Assembly (NCBI GenBank): GCA_964609965.1
Contig: CAZSTS010000001.1
Location: forward strand, 62,001 to 126,000
DNA length: 64,000 nt
Source of the DNA: JAHJDR01 sp964609965
GTDB taxonomy: Bacteria > UBA10199 > JADGCS01
Direction: 5' to 3'
Positions 35,496-42,873 of this stretch are shown in pieces. How positions within the stretch are numbered: the stretch's first letter is position 1; every line of letters begins with the position of its first letter. The position numbers and the translations under genes are program-made. The notes beneath the pieces were generated by a model that searched no databases, was not told the origin of the DNA, and worked only from the letters and a program-made list of their open reading frames with translations.

Positions 35496-35858
35496 CTACA
35501 TTGGTTGAAACGTATCCATTGGTGGCGCTGTCACGGCACCCATTCTGAGTCTAAAACCAATGTCCATCAAGAGACCGCTAAAGAGCATATCAATAAAATA
35601 AAGAGCTAACAAAACAATGATAGGCGTAAAGTCTAATCCCCCGGGAAAAAAGCTACGAGGTAGACGCTTTCTCACCTGAAAAAATACAGGTTCAGTGAGT
35701 CTGTTAATGGCAATGATGATGGTTCGAATGACTTCGTGCGAGGGGTTGGGCCTAATCCAAGACATTATGACCGCAGCCAGTACAATAAATTGGTAAATGC
35801 TTAAGACAGTGTGGATGATTTTTGCTATGACAATTAGTATGTAACCTAGTGAGAACAT
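35496..35858 (-). CDS. yggT: YggT-family membrane protein
   Basis: A 120-residue inner-membrane protein with two YggT-type hydrophobic units; the signature AVIMSWIRPNP and NRLTEPVFFQVRKRLP is present. GGAGT precedes its ATG. It is the last gene of yggS-proC-yggT, a widely conserved order linked with PLP homeostasis and, in some bacteria, cell division or osmotic protection. The 12-base gap to proC supports one transcript. Confidence 0.93.
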   Translation of the reverse strand: MFSLGYILIVIAKIIHTVLSIYQFIVLAAVIMSWIRPNPSHEVIRTIIIAINRLTEPVFFQVRKRLPRSFFPGGLDFTPIIVLLALYFIDMLFSGLLMDIGFRLRMGAVTAPPMDTFQPM

Positions 35859-35870
35859 AGTGACTCCAAA

Positions 35871-36737
35871 TTAATTATTGCTTAGTTCTTTAGCTCGCTT
35901 TGTGGTTGCCGTGATACAAGATTCAATAGTTTTTAGAAATCCTTTTTTATTTAAGACCTTAAGCCCTTCAAATGTAGTGCCTTTTTTGCTTGTGACCTTC
36001 TTTGTGAGCTCTTCTGGAGAATCACTAGAAACAAGCATTAATTTAGTGGCGCCTAATAAAGTGTTCAAAGCTAAAGTCTTGGCTGTGGCCTGATTCAAGC
36101 CGAGCTTTGTGGCTGCCTTTATCATGCCAAGAGCAAATTGATAGACAAAGGCTGGTCCTGAACCTGCCAAAGCTGTTATGGGGTCGAGGAGGGGCTCTTT
36201 TTTTATTTGGAGGACTTGCCCAACACTAAAGAACATCCTTTCGCAGGTTCTCTTGTCTTTGCTTGTGCAATTCTTATTAGCAAAAAAAGATGTCATGCCA
36301 TGACCAATGAGAGCAGGGGTGTTTGGCATGATGCGGATGATTTTTGCTTTATTTCCCAAGTGTTTTTGATACGTAGCCGCTCTTGTTCCCGTGACAATGC
36401 TTAGAATAAGTTGTTTGTTAAAGTGTTTTGCCAAAAGAGGCAGCACTTCGCTAATGCTCTGTGGTTTGACTGCTATGAGTATCATCGATGATTTTTCACA
36501 GAGTTTGCCCATGTCTTTGAGAAAGGTCACACCATACTTCTTTTTCATTTGAAGAGATCTCTTGGAATTGGGCTCAATAGCGAAAACTTGTTTAGGAGTG
36601 AAAGCTTTGTTTTTTAACAGTCCCGAAACGATAGCTTCTGCCATATTGCCGAAACCGATGACCCCTAATTGCGTGCCTCGTGCTTCGTTGCTTGCCCTGA
36701 GCTTAGTCGAAGGGTTCCTTGTTCCTCGTTTTTTCAT
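35871..36737 (-). CDS. proC: Pyrroline-5-carboxylate reductase with repeat-encoded N-terminal extension
   Basis: Last step of proline synthesis, NAD(P)H-dependent. The Rossmann motif GVIGFGNMAEAI, IRIMPNTPALIG and the C-terminal ALAGSGPAF...KVTSKKGTTFEGL block are intact. About 23 residues precede the Rossmann fold where most family members have about two to five. This extension is encoded by a palindromic repeat (36695-36714 and flanks). The ATG overlaps the yggS stop as ATGA and has GGAG upstream, so the extended start looks genuine. Middle gene of yggS-proC-yggT. Confidence 0.93.
   Translation of the reverse strand: MKKRGTRNPSTKLRASNEARGTQLGVIGFGNMAEAIVSGLLKNKAFTPKQVFAIEPNSKRSLQMKKKYGVTFLKDMGKLCEKSSMILIAVKPQSISEVLPLLAKHFNKQLILSIVTGTRAATYQKHLGNKAKIIRIMPNTPALIGHGMTSFFANKNCTSKDKRTCERMFFSVGQVLQIKKEPLLDPITALAGSGPAFVYQFALGMIKAATKLGLNQATAKTLALNTLLGATKLMLVSSDSPEELTKKVTSKKGTTFEGLKVLNKKGFLKTIESCITATTKRAKELSNN
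36695..36714. repeat. Palindromic repeat core inside proC N-terminus
   Basis: CCCTTCGACT-AAGCTCAGGG on the minus strand, matching the core of the intergenic repeat at 27524-27543. Flanks with GGAACAAGGAAC and CGAAGCACGAGGCACG belong to the same style of repeat. It is read in frame as NPSTKLRA. Confidence 0.75.
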
Positions 36738-37429
36738 ATTCGTTCTCCAAAAATCTGAGTGCCAATGCGAATCATGGTCGCACCTTCAGCAATGGCAGTA
36801 TTGTAATCATGGCTCATACCCATTGAGAGTTCTGTAAGAGGTTTATGATATAATTTAGCTTGGTTTATCTTATCTAATAAGCCCTTCATTTGTCTAAATT
36901 CGCTTTGGCTCAGTGCTTTGTCTTCGGTCCAAGTTCCAATGAGCATGAGGCCTCTGATGTTAATATTTTGTTTAGTGTTCAAAGCTTGTAATAAATCTGG
37001 AAGATCCTTTGGATCGCAGCCATGTTTGGTTTCTTCAGAAGACAGTTTTACTTGGATAAGACAGTCCTGAATAATGTTTTTTTCAGAAGCTAGCCTATTG
37101 ATTGTTTCGGCAAGTCTCATACTATCCACTGTGTGGATGAGATGAACTCTGCCGACGAGTTCTTTTGCCTTGTTTCGTTGCAGATGACCAATAAAGTGCC
37201 ATTTTATCTGAGGATTGTTCATCTCGTTTATTTTCACAACAAGTTCTTGTACATAGTTTTCGCCAAAGTGAGTGTGGCCCGAATTGAAAGCCTGGTTAAT
37301 AAGTTCGATTGGTTTTTTTTTGGAAACAGCAATCAAGGTGATTTCTTCAGGATTTCTTTTTGCTTCCTTGGCGTATTTGGAGATATTTCCATTAATGGAT
37401 TCTAGGTTGTTGGCAATGGACTCTGTCAT
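36734..37429 (-). CDS. yggS: Pyridoxal-phosphate homeostasis protein (YggS/PLPBP)
   Basis: A 231-residue single-domain PLP-binding TIM barrel. LIAVSKKKP carries the PLP Lys; GENYVQE, WHFIGHLQRNKAK, SMGMSHDY and RIGTQIFGER are the family signatures. It has no known enzymatic activity; it buffers PLP supply and affects amino-acid pools. It is translationally coupled to proC through an ATGA overlap. Confidence 0.95.
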   Translation of the reverse strand: MTESIANNLESINGNISKYAKEAKRNPEEITLIAVSKKKPIELINQAFNSGHTHFGENYVQELVVKINEMNNPQIKWHFIGHLQRNKAKELVGRVHLIHTVDSMRLAETINRLASEKNIIQDCLIQVKLSSEETKHGCDPKDLPDLLQALNTKQNINIRGLMLIGTWTEDKALSQSEFRQMKGLLDKINQAKLYHKPLTELSMGMSHDYNTAIAEGATMIRIGTQIFGERI

Positions 37430-37522
37430 CAGTGAATTGAATAACCTAATGATTTCAAGAGGTCAATTAACGGTTTTCTTCGCTAAAAGAATTGACCATC
37501 ATTAGATGTTTATATATCTTCG

Positions 37523-37537
37523 CCTCCACTTTGGAGG
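37523..37537 (+). promoter_or_regulatory. Hairpin sequestering the pyrE Shine-Dalgarno
   Basis: CCTCCA, loop CTT, TGGAGG: a perfect six-pair stem whose 3' arm is the GGAGG ribosome site, four bases before the pyrE ATG at 37542. Folding would hide the site. Confidence 0.6.
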
Positions 37538-37541
37538 ACCT

Positions 37542-38180
37542 ATGTTATCAAGAAAAATTGCGTCAATGCTTTTAGAAATGGGGATTGTTAGTTTAAGTCC
37601 TGAAAAGCCATTTACCTATGCCTCAGGGATTAAGAGCCCTATTTATTGTGATAATCGATTACTCATTTCTTTTATCGAAGAGAGAAGAAGAATTATTAAT
37701 TGTTTTTTGGAGCTCATAAAGGAAGATAGAATTGAATGCGATGTTGTGGCAGGTACGGCAACAGCGGGTATTCCGTGGGCAGCTTGGTTAGCAGATCATC
37801 TTGGCAAGCCCATGGTGTATGTTCGCAGCTCGTCAAAAGGACATGGTAAGGGCAAAAAGATCGAAGGGGAGGTTGTTCCAAATCAAAAAATACTGGTTGT
37901 CGAAGATCTTATTAGCACAGGATCTAGCTCTATTAAAACAGCTCAGGTACTTCGAGAGGAAGGTTGTGAGGTTTCTGACTGTGTAGCTATTTTCAGCTAT
38001 GAGCTAAAAAAGGCTTTGCATGAATATGATGTTAATAAAATCAATCTCCACACTATTACTGATTTTAGCACTCTTATCGAAGTCGCTATAGAAGACGGTA
38101 AACTCAGTTCCGAGCAGGAATCTGTTGTTTTGAGTTGGAAAGATAATCCTGAAGGCTGGGCTGATAAGCACGGATTATAA
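37542..38180 (+). CDS. pyrE: Orotate phosphoribosyltransferase
   Basis: Converts orotate and PRPP to OMP in pyrimidine synthesis. 212 residues from the ATG at 37542, chosen because GGAGG lies directly upstream. The PRPP loop reads VVEDLISTGSSSIK, and the N-terminal FTYASGIKSPIYCDNR and the KGHGKGKKIEG loop are typical. pyrF follows about 130 bases downstream with a palindromic element between, so the two probably form one unit. The ribosome site is inside a hairpin. Confidence 0.95.
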   Translation: MLSRKIASMLLEMGIVSLSPEKPFTYASGIKSPIYCDNRLLISFIEERRRIINCFLELIKEDRIECDVVAGTATAGIPWAAWLADHLGKPMVYVRSSSKGHGKGKKIEGEVVPNQKILVVEDLISTGSSSIKTAQVLREEGCEVSDCVAIFSYELKKALHEYDVNKINLHTITDFSTLIEVAIEDGKLSSEQESVVLSWKDNPEGWADKHGL

Positions 38181-38185
38181 AAGGT

Positions 38186-38300
38186 CAGGTTTTTCGGTAA
38201 CGAAGCCCGTTTCATCAATTGGTTACGGTTTTCGTAATATAGGACGTAACCTAAACCGCTAAACGATACGGGTATCGTAACCCTAACCGAGAACCGAAAT
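38186..38300. repeat. Imperfect inverted-repeat element between pyrE and pyrF
   Basis: The ends are related as inverted copies: left GGTTTTTCGGTAACGAAGCCCG and right, read backwards, GGTTCTCGGTTAGGG then TTACGATACCCG. A CGATACGGGTATCG palindrome lies near the right end. No reading frame. It looks like a small REP/MITE-type unit. Confidence 0.55.
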
Positions 38301-38311
38301 AAATTTAATTT

Positions 38312-39007
38312 ATGAAAAAAAACAAACTATGCGTAGCTCTAGATGTGAATACATTTGAAAAAGCTCAAAAGCTTATTGATGATTTGGCGGGTTCCGTGGG
38401 CCTGTTTAAGGTAGGCAAACAGCTTTTCACTACTGTAGGCCCAAAGATTGTTGAATACATCAAATCAAAAAATCTAGGCGTTTTTTTAGATCTTAAATAT
38501 CACGATATTCCTAATACAGTGAGGGGCGCTAGCCAAGCAGCAGCGTCAATGGGCGTTGATCTTTTCACCATACATGCCTCAGGTGGTTTTGAGATGATGC
38601 GGGCGGCTGTTCAAGGGGTACAAGATGCGGGTGAAAATTCGACGAAGATTCTCGCTGTTACTGTGCTCACAAGCATAAATCAGGATATATTAAAACAAGA
38701 CCTACATGTCCCAGATTCGATGGAAGATCATGTCAAGCACCTAGCACTCATGGCAAATGAGGCCTGTGTTCATGGAGTGGTAGCATCTCCAAACGAGATC
38801 AAACTCATCCGAAAGGCCTGTGGCAAAGACCTGCTCATTGTCACTCCAGGCATTCGTCCTTCATGGACAGCGGCAGATGATCAAAAACGCACTATGAATC
38901 CTAAAGAAGCCATCCAAGCTGGTGCCAATTACATCGTCATCGGACGTCCTATCACAAAAGCAGGTGATCCTAAGCTGGCTGCTGAGAAAATTGCTCAAGA
39001 GATGTGA
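38312..39007 (+). CDS. pyrF: Orotidine 5'-phosphate decarboxylase
   Basis: Final step of UMP synthesis. The 231-residue TIM barrel has the catalytic tetrad motif DLKYHDIPNT, VALDV at the N-terminus, TVLTS, and the C-terminal TPGIRP with VIGRPIT. Class 1, bacterial type. It follows pyrE in the same direction. A terminator-like hairpin lies about 75 bases after the stop. Confidence 0.96.
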   Translation: MKKNKLCVALDVNTFEKAQKLIDDLAGSVGLFKVGKQLFTTVGPKIVEYIKSKNLGVFLDLKYHDIPNTVRGASQAAASMGVDLFTIHASGGFEMMRAAVQGVQDAGENSTKILAVTVLTSINQDILKQDLHVPDSMEDHVKHLALMANEACVHGVVASPNEIKLIRKACGKDLLIVTPGIRPSWTAADDQKRTMNPKEAIQAGANYIVIGRPITKAGDPKLAAEKIAQEM

Positions 39008-39082
39008 AATTGGGAGTTTTCTATGAGTAAAGCTTTAGAAACGCGTTGTAACCTTCTGATAAATAAAGCGAATAAACCTCGT

Positions 39083-39103
39083 CAAAAAGTGACGCTCACT
39101 TTT
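39083..39103 (+). terminator. Terminator-like hairpin after pyrF
   Basis: AAAAAGTGA, loop CGC, TCACTTTTT: a perfect nine-pair stem whose 3' arm ends in a T run. Short and AT-rich, but well placed to end the pyr transcript, and symmetric enough to serve the convergent gene at 39138 too. Confidence 0.55.
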
Positions 39104-39137
39104 TCCAAACAGGCTTCAGGATTTTGTTTATAGAGAT

Positions 39138-40691
39138 CTATCTAGACTTCTTTAAATATTTATCTAATTTTATATCTCTTATTTTATCAGGCTGTTTTTT
39201 TAATTTCATACGTTCCAAGATCTTTGGATTCAAATAATGGAGATTAATTTTCTGGTTACTCAGGTAATCTTCAATGCCTTTTTTTGATTGGTTCAATTTG
39301 AATTCCATCTTTGTCTCAAGTTTATTAATAGTAATTAAGCCATCTTCATTAGTATCAGTAAGCCCATCTTCCATGTCTTGGTTGGCAGACTGGTCATTTG
39401 TCTGATATTCACAAGAATCTATTGGTTCTAAAGTAGCAGCTGGATCCATTAGCTGGGTATGGATACTTAAATCAGCATCATAAACAACTTCCATACGTTC
39501 AATAAAATCATCAAATAAGTCACTGCGATTGCTAATCTGAAATTTAGGTAGCGAAAGGCTTGAGTGAGAATCAAATGCGCTTAAAACTTGGTGAAAAGTC
39601 CAGGTGGGAACATTGGGACAAGTGTAGTTATACCAAAATCCTACTGGGCGTATTAAATGCAAATTTTCATAAATTGAGTCTTGATAATGGTATTTGTGAA
39701 CATCATCCAAGGTCAAAACACTAATAGCTGATTTTATGCCATTATCCTGTCTAACTAACATGCTAAAATTGGCAAGCCCATAGATGTTTTGAAGTGCATC
39801 ACGATGATATGGGTAAACGATAGGAGGGTCAAGATATGTATGCCATATATGTAGCCTTAACATAGAAGCTCCCCACATAGCCAGACCCTCCTCAAAGGCC
39901 TGAGAATGACATGTCTGTTCACCATGTGATTCATCATTTGTTCCACAAATGCTAGAATAATTAGTATTTTGAAACGTCCACAAATGCATTAATTCGTGCA
40001 GAACAGTATCTAGCCCATCATGAGTTAAATGCATTGAATTAGCAATATAGTCAGCATGCGAAATACCATCGTTATGGGAATCTGGCGTAGGATAAACAGC
40101 AAAAGTTTTTTTAGTAAAATCACTAAAGCCAATTTCCTCCATTGCTTTCCACAAATAGTACCAGATCGAAGCACGCTTTGTTTTATTGGTATTATTTAGG
40201 TTACTTCGAATTTCAGAAGTGACATGAGAATTAACAGCATCGCCTTCACCAAAAATCCTATTACCAAAATCAAGGTTTCTAGAACCCGTAAAACTTGTTT
40301 GGCCGATGACTACCCAATTTGCCGTATTATCATTTAAATTTTCAAAAACTTGGATTTTGCTATTATTAAGTTTAACACTCACTCGGACTTGTCGATTAAC
40401 GCAGGTTTTTTGTTTTGAAATGTTAAAATAGCCATTGCTATCGGCATAGTAAGTTCCCCATCCAGCACTCCAAACAGGGCCACCAAAAGCCTCAGAAACC
40501 GTATTTCCTTGAACACGAATTTTTGCTTCAGGTAGAGGTCTTTCTTCGGCTAAACCAGATAATCCAGATTGATCTTCACTTACCATCACACGTCCAGAAA
40601 TATTGTAAGTGCAAAGAGCCCACGATGTGCTAGAAGCCAATAAAAAAACAAAAAATAAACCTACATAAAAATATCGCAGAATTGAACACAT
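39138..40691 (-). CDS. Secreted putative zinc metallopeptidase with C-terminal EF-hand-like loop
   Basis: A 517-residue exported protein; the ATG at 40691 is preceded by AGGAGG and opens a Sec signal (FYVGLFFVFLLASSTSWA). After a beta-rich N-terminal part with a carboxypeptidase-regulatory look (ISGRVMV...ADSNGYFNIS), a zinc motif HELMH occurs at 232-236, followed 31-32 residues later by a Glu pair (FEEGLAMWGA) that could give the third ligand, a gluzincin-like layout. Near the C-terminus DTNEDGLITINKLE resembles an EF-hand calcium loop. Peptidase activity is inferred; no exact family is recognised. Confidence 0.8.
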   Translation of the reverse strand: MCSILRYFYVGLFFVFLLASSTSWALCTYNISGRVMVSEDQSGLSGLAEERPLPEAKIRVQGNTVSEAFGGPVWSAGWGTYYADSNGYFNISKQKTCVNRQVRVSVKLNNSKIQVFENLNDNTANWVVIGQTSFTGSRNLDFGNRIFGEGDAVNSHVTSEIRSNLNNTNKTKRASIWYYLWKAMEEIGFSDFTKKTFAVYPTPDSHNDGISHADYIANSMHLTHDGLDTVLHELMHLWTFQNTNYSSICGTNDESHGEQTCHSQAFEEGLAMWGASMLRLHIWHTYLDPPIVYPYHRDALQNIYGLANFSMLVRQDNGIKSAISVLTLDDVHKYHYQDSIYENLHLIRPVGFWYNYTCPNVPTWTFHQVLSAFDSHSSLSLPKFQISNRSDLFDDFIERMEVVYDADLSIHTQLMDPAATLEPIDSCEYQTNDQSANQDMEDGLTDTNEDGLITINKLETKMEFKLNQSKKGIEDYLSNQKINLHYLNPKILERMKLKKQPDKIRDIKLDKYLKKSR

Positions 40692-40893
40692 AAGACCTCC
40701 TGAATAATCTATACTATGCAATTACCGTACCAATCTATTCTGCTGTTAACTTGGTTTATTGTTAATAAATACAAAGCGATATATTTCATTTGGTTTTGAG
40801 AAATTTATCAAATTAATAACAAAGTACCTTGTTTATCGCTTTGATAATATTATGCAGGACCGGTAATTTCCCTGTCCCAAAAATAACAAATGC

Positions 40894-40909
40894 GTGTCCT
40901 GAAGGACAC
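40894..40909. repeat. GTGTCC-TGAA-GGACAC hairpin, left copy
   Basis: Perfect six-pair palindrome in the gap before the thioredoxin-fusion gene. A near-identical copy (GTGTCC-TCAA-GGACAC) is at 42846-42861, after the adjacent Cys-rich secreted-protein gene, so the pair brackets both genes. Confidence 0.6.
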
Positions 40910-41011
40910 ATATATTTCCCTATTCCTGACAACATATCATTATCATTTGCCGACAAGATTGATGAATAGGATCGATATTTTGAATTTAAAGAGGATAGGA
41001 AAAGGGAGTAC

Positions 41012-42127
41012 ATGAATAAATTAGCAGTATATTCTGAAAGTGATTTTCGTACTCTAGAAGATTTCAAGGCGTACGCATATAGCAATGGGTATGATCTGAT
41101 AAATGCCAATTCTATTGATGAAAGAATTTATGATTACGATGATTATTTGTTTTGGAATATAGATGTTGGTGGCAATAATAATGACTTATCATACACCCTG
41201 AATGATTTATTTAATGATGAATCAAAGAAAAAAGTATGGATTGGTCAAAACCCCACTTTTTCAGCTTTAGATTTAGAAGAATGCACAAATGCACTATTAA
41301 TTAGTTACGATGTTTTTAGTAGTGAAACATTAAGTTTATTTGAGTTGGCTATATTAAGTTCATCTGTGCCAGAAATACATGAAGATGGTGTAGTTACTTT
41401 CCTTGAAAGGCTGACATATGCTGCTAAACTCTATGCTGACGTGGATTGGCATGTATTTTCTTCAAAAGAGTTTGAAGATTCTGATGACAGTCAAGGATCG
41501 GCAGACAATCTAATTAATATAGATCATTCTGAACTTGAAGGGTATGTGAGTTCTATTTCTGAAGATGTTTATGGTCAGGACTACATATTCATGTTTTCAG
41601 CTAGTTGGTGCGGACCATGTCAAACATTCAAACCTGTTTTTAGGAATATGGCAAAGAAATCTCCTAATTATAAATTTGTTATAGTGAAAGTAGATGAGAA
41701 AAAAGATGTAGAAAGTTATGCTGTAGAAGAGCTACCCACTTTTATTCATATGCAAAGTGGTAAGAGTGGATATAATAAATTACCAAAGAAAAAGAAGATA
41801 CTTGAGTCAATACCCTATTTAAACATTCAACAAGATAAAGCTGCTGAGCTGCTTGTAAGACTGATTATGGAGTCTGATGATGATTCAAGTCATTTTTATC
41901 GTGTTTTACTTGGTTCAATTAAGCCTAAAGAAGCCTTAGATTTGCTTGTTCGCTTATTTTATGATTCAAACCCAGCACCTGAAGAAACGAAAAGAATAGT
42001 TCTGTCCTTAATCCAACTTGGTATTACCAATGAAGATGTATTTGATATTATACAAGTAGTAAAAGAGGCAGGAATTGTTAACAAAGCAATTATGGAACGT
42101 GCCGAAATTGTTTTGTTTAATGCATAA
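41012..42127 (+). CDS. Thioredoxin-fold protein with unknown N- and C-terminal domains
   Basis: A 371-residue protein without signal peptide or membrane segment. Residues about 175-265 form a thioredoxin domain with active site WCGPC (199-203), the VKVDEKKD strand and the cis-Pro in ELPTF. The first 170 residues are an acidic domain I do not recognise; the last 95 are helical. GGGAG precedes the ATG. The cytoplasmic WCGPC centre suggests a reductase role on an unknown partner. The neighbouring convergent gene encodes a Cys-rich exported protein. Confidence 0.85.
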   Translation: MNKLAVYSESDFRTLEDFKAYAYSNGYDLINANSIDERIYDYDDYLFWNIDVGGNNNDLSYTLNDLFNDESKKKVWIGQNPTFSALDLEECTNALLISYDVFSSETLSLFELAILSSSVPEIHEDGVVTFLERLTYAAKLYADVDWHVFSSKEFEDSDDSQGSADNLINIDHSELEGYVSSISEDVYGQDYIFMFSASWCGPCQTFKPVFRNMAKKSPNYKFVIVKVDEKKDVESYAVEELPTFIHMQSGKSGYNKLPKKKKILESIPYLNIQQDKAAELLVRLIMESDDDSSHFYRVLLGSIKPKEALDLLVRLFYDSNPAPEETKRIVLSLIQLGITNEDVFDIIQVVKEAGIVNKAIMERAEIVLFNA

Positions 42128-42156
42128 ACTCGTATCCCAATGTGGAATACGAGTTT
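42126..42156. terminator. Bidirectional terminator between convergent genes
   Basis: AAACTCGTAT ... ATACGAGTTT gives a ten-pair stem with inner CC/GG pairing, followed by TTTATTTATT on the plus strand. It separates the thioredoxin-fusion gene (+) from the Cys-rich protein gene (-). Confidence 0.75.
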
Positions 42157-42190
42157 ATTTATTGTGCTGAAAGAATGAGTTGCTATAAAA

Positions 42191-42664
42191 TTAGCACGAT
42201 CCGCATCCTGAAGGAGTACAAACACACTCTGTTCCTACATACTCTGGATCATCTGATTCAACTGTGGCGCCACCAGCACATACACATGAATCTCCTCCTT
42301 CTGGCCCAAATTCATTGCCCTCTTTTTTGTCATCGTCCTCATTAAGCATTACATCATCGGTATTTGCATCATTGCTAAAGACTTTGACTGCAAATTGTCC
42401 AATGTAGATTGTTAGGGGGTTTTGGGTTGTTGCTTTGTATGCTTTGACTAATTTCGTTGCAATGCCTGTCAATAGGTCTTTTTGTAATTGGTCGATTTGT
42501 AATTCTTGATTGGCTTGTTTTGTTGACATTGTTTTATTGACCTTTTGTTTGACAGCGGTATTTTTACGAAATCCCGCATCTGCAGTTTCTATATTTTGCA
42601 TACAGAAAAACATACTTAACGTTAAAACCATTAATCCTGTTATTATTAATTTAGTCTTATTCAT
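42191..42664 (-). CDS. Exported Cys-rich protein of unknown function
   Basis: A 157-residue protein with AGGAG upstream of the ATG and a Sec-type signal (LIITGLMVLTLSMFF, predicted cleavage after ADA). The mature N-terminal half is Lys/Gln-rich and helical. An acidic stretch (NEDDDKKEG) leads to a C-terminal tail with six Cys in 32 residues: CVC, then CVCTPSGCGSC at the very end. The tail suggests disulfides or metal binding. No family recognised. Convergent with a thioredoxin-fold gene across a terminator. Confidence 0.75.
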   Translation of the reverse strand: MNKTKLIITGLMVLTLSMFFCMQNIETADAGFRKNTAVKQKVNKTMSTKQANQELQIDQLQKDLLTGIATKLVKAYKATTQNPLTIYIGQFAVKVFSNDANTDDVMLNEDDDKKEGNEFGPEGGDSCVCAGGATVESDDPEYVGTECVCTPSGCGSC

Positions 42665-42845
42665 TGTGTCTCCTCCATGTTGATTTGGGTCCTAAAGAGG
42701 TAGCCCTTCAGAAACCGGTTAAAATATATCCCTCTAAGATACCCCGGAGAATAATATTTAAAATTTGTAACTATAATACAATTTTCAAACATTAATATTA
42801 TTATACAGGATAATGAGTGGTACAATGATGTTTAAATGACTTTTC

Positions 42846-42861
42846 GTGTCCTCAAGGACAC
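42846..42861. repeat. GTGTCC-TCAA-GGACAC hairpin, right copy
   Basis: Perfect six-pair palindrome; see the copy at 40894-40909. It lies 13 bases past the stop of the minus-strand peptidase-like lipoprotein gene and could also act in its termination, though no T run follows. Confidence 0.6.
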
Positions 42862-42873
42862 AGGCGACAGGTG

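Noticed and set aside
39023..39133. 36-codon frame (MSKALETRCN start) with GGGAG upstream, after pyrF
   Set aside because: It runs straight through the terminator-like hairpin and encodes no plausible protein; more likely the pyrF 3' region.
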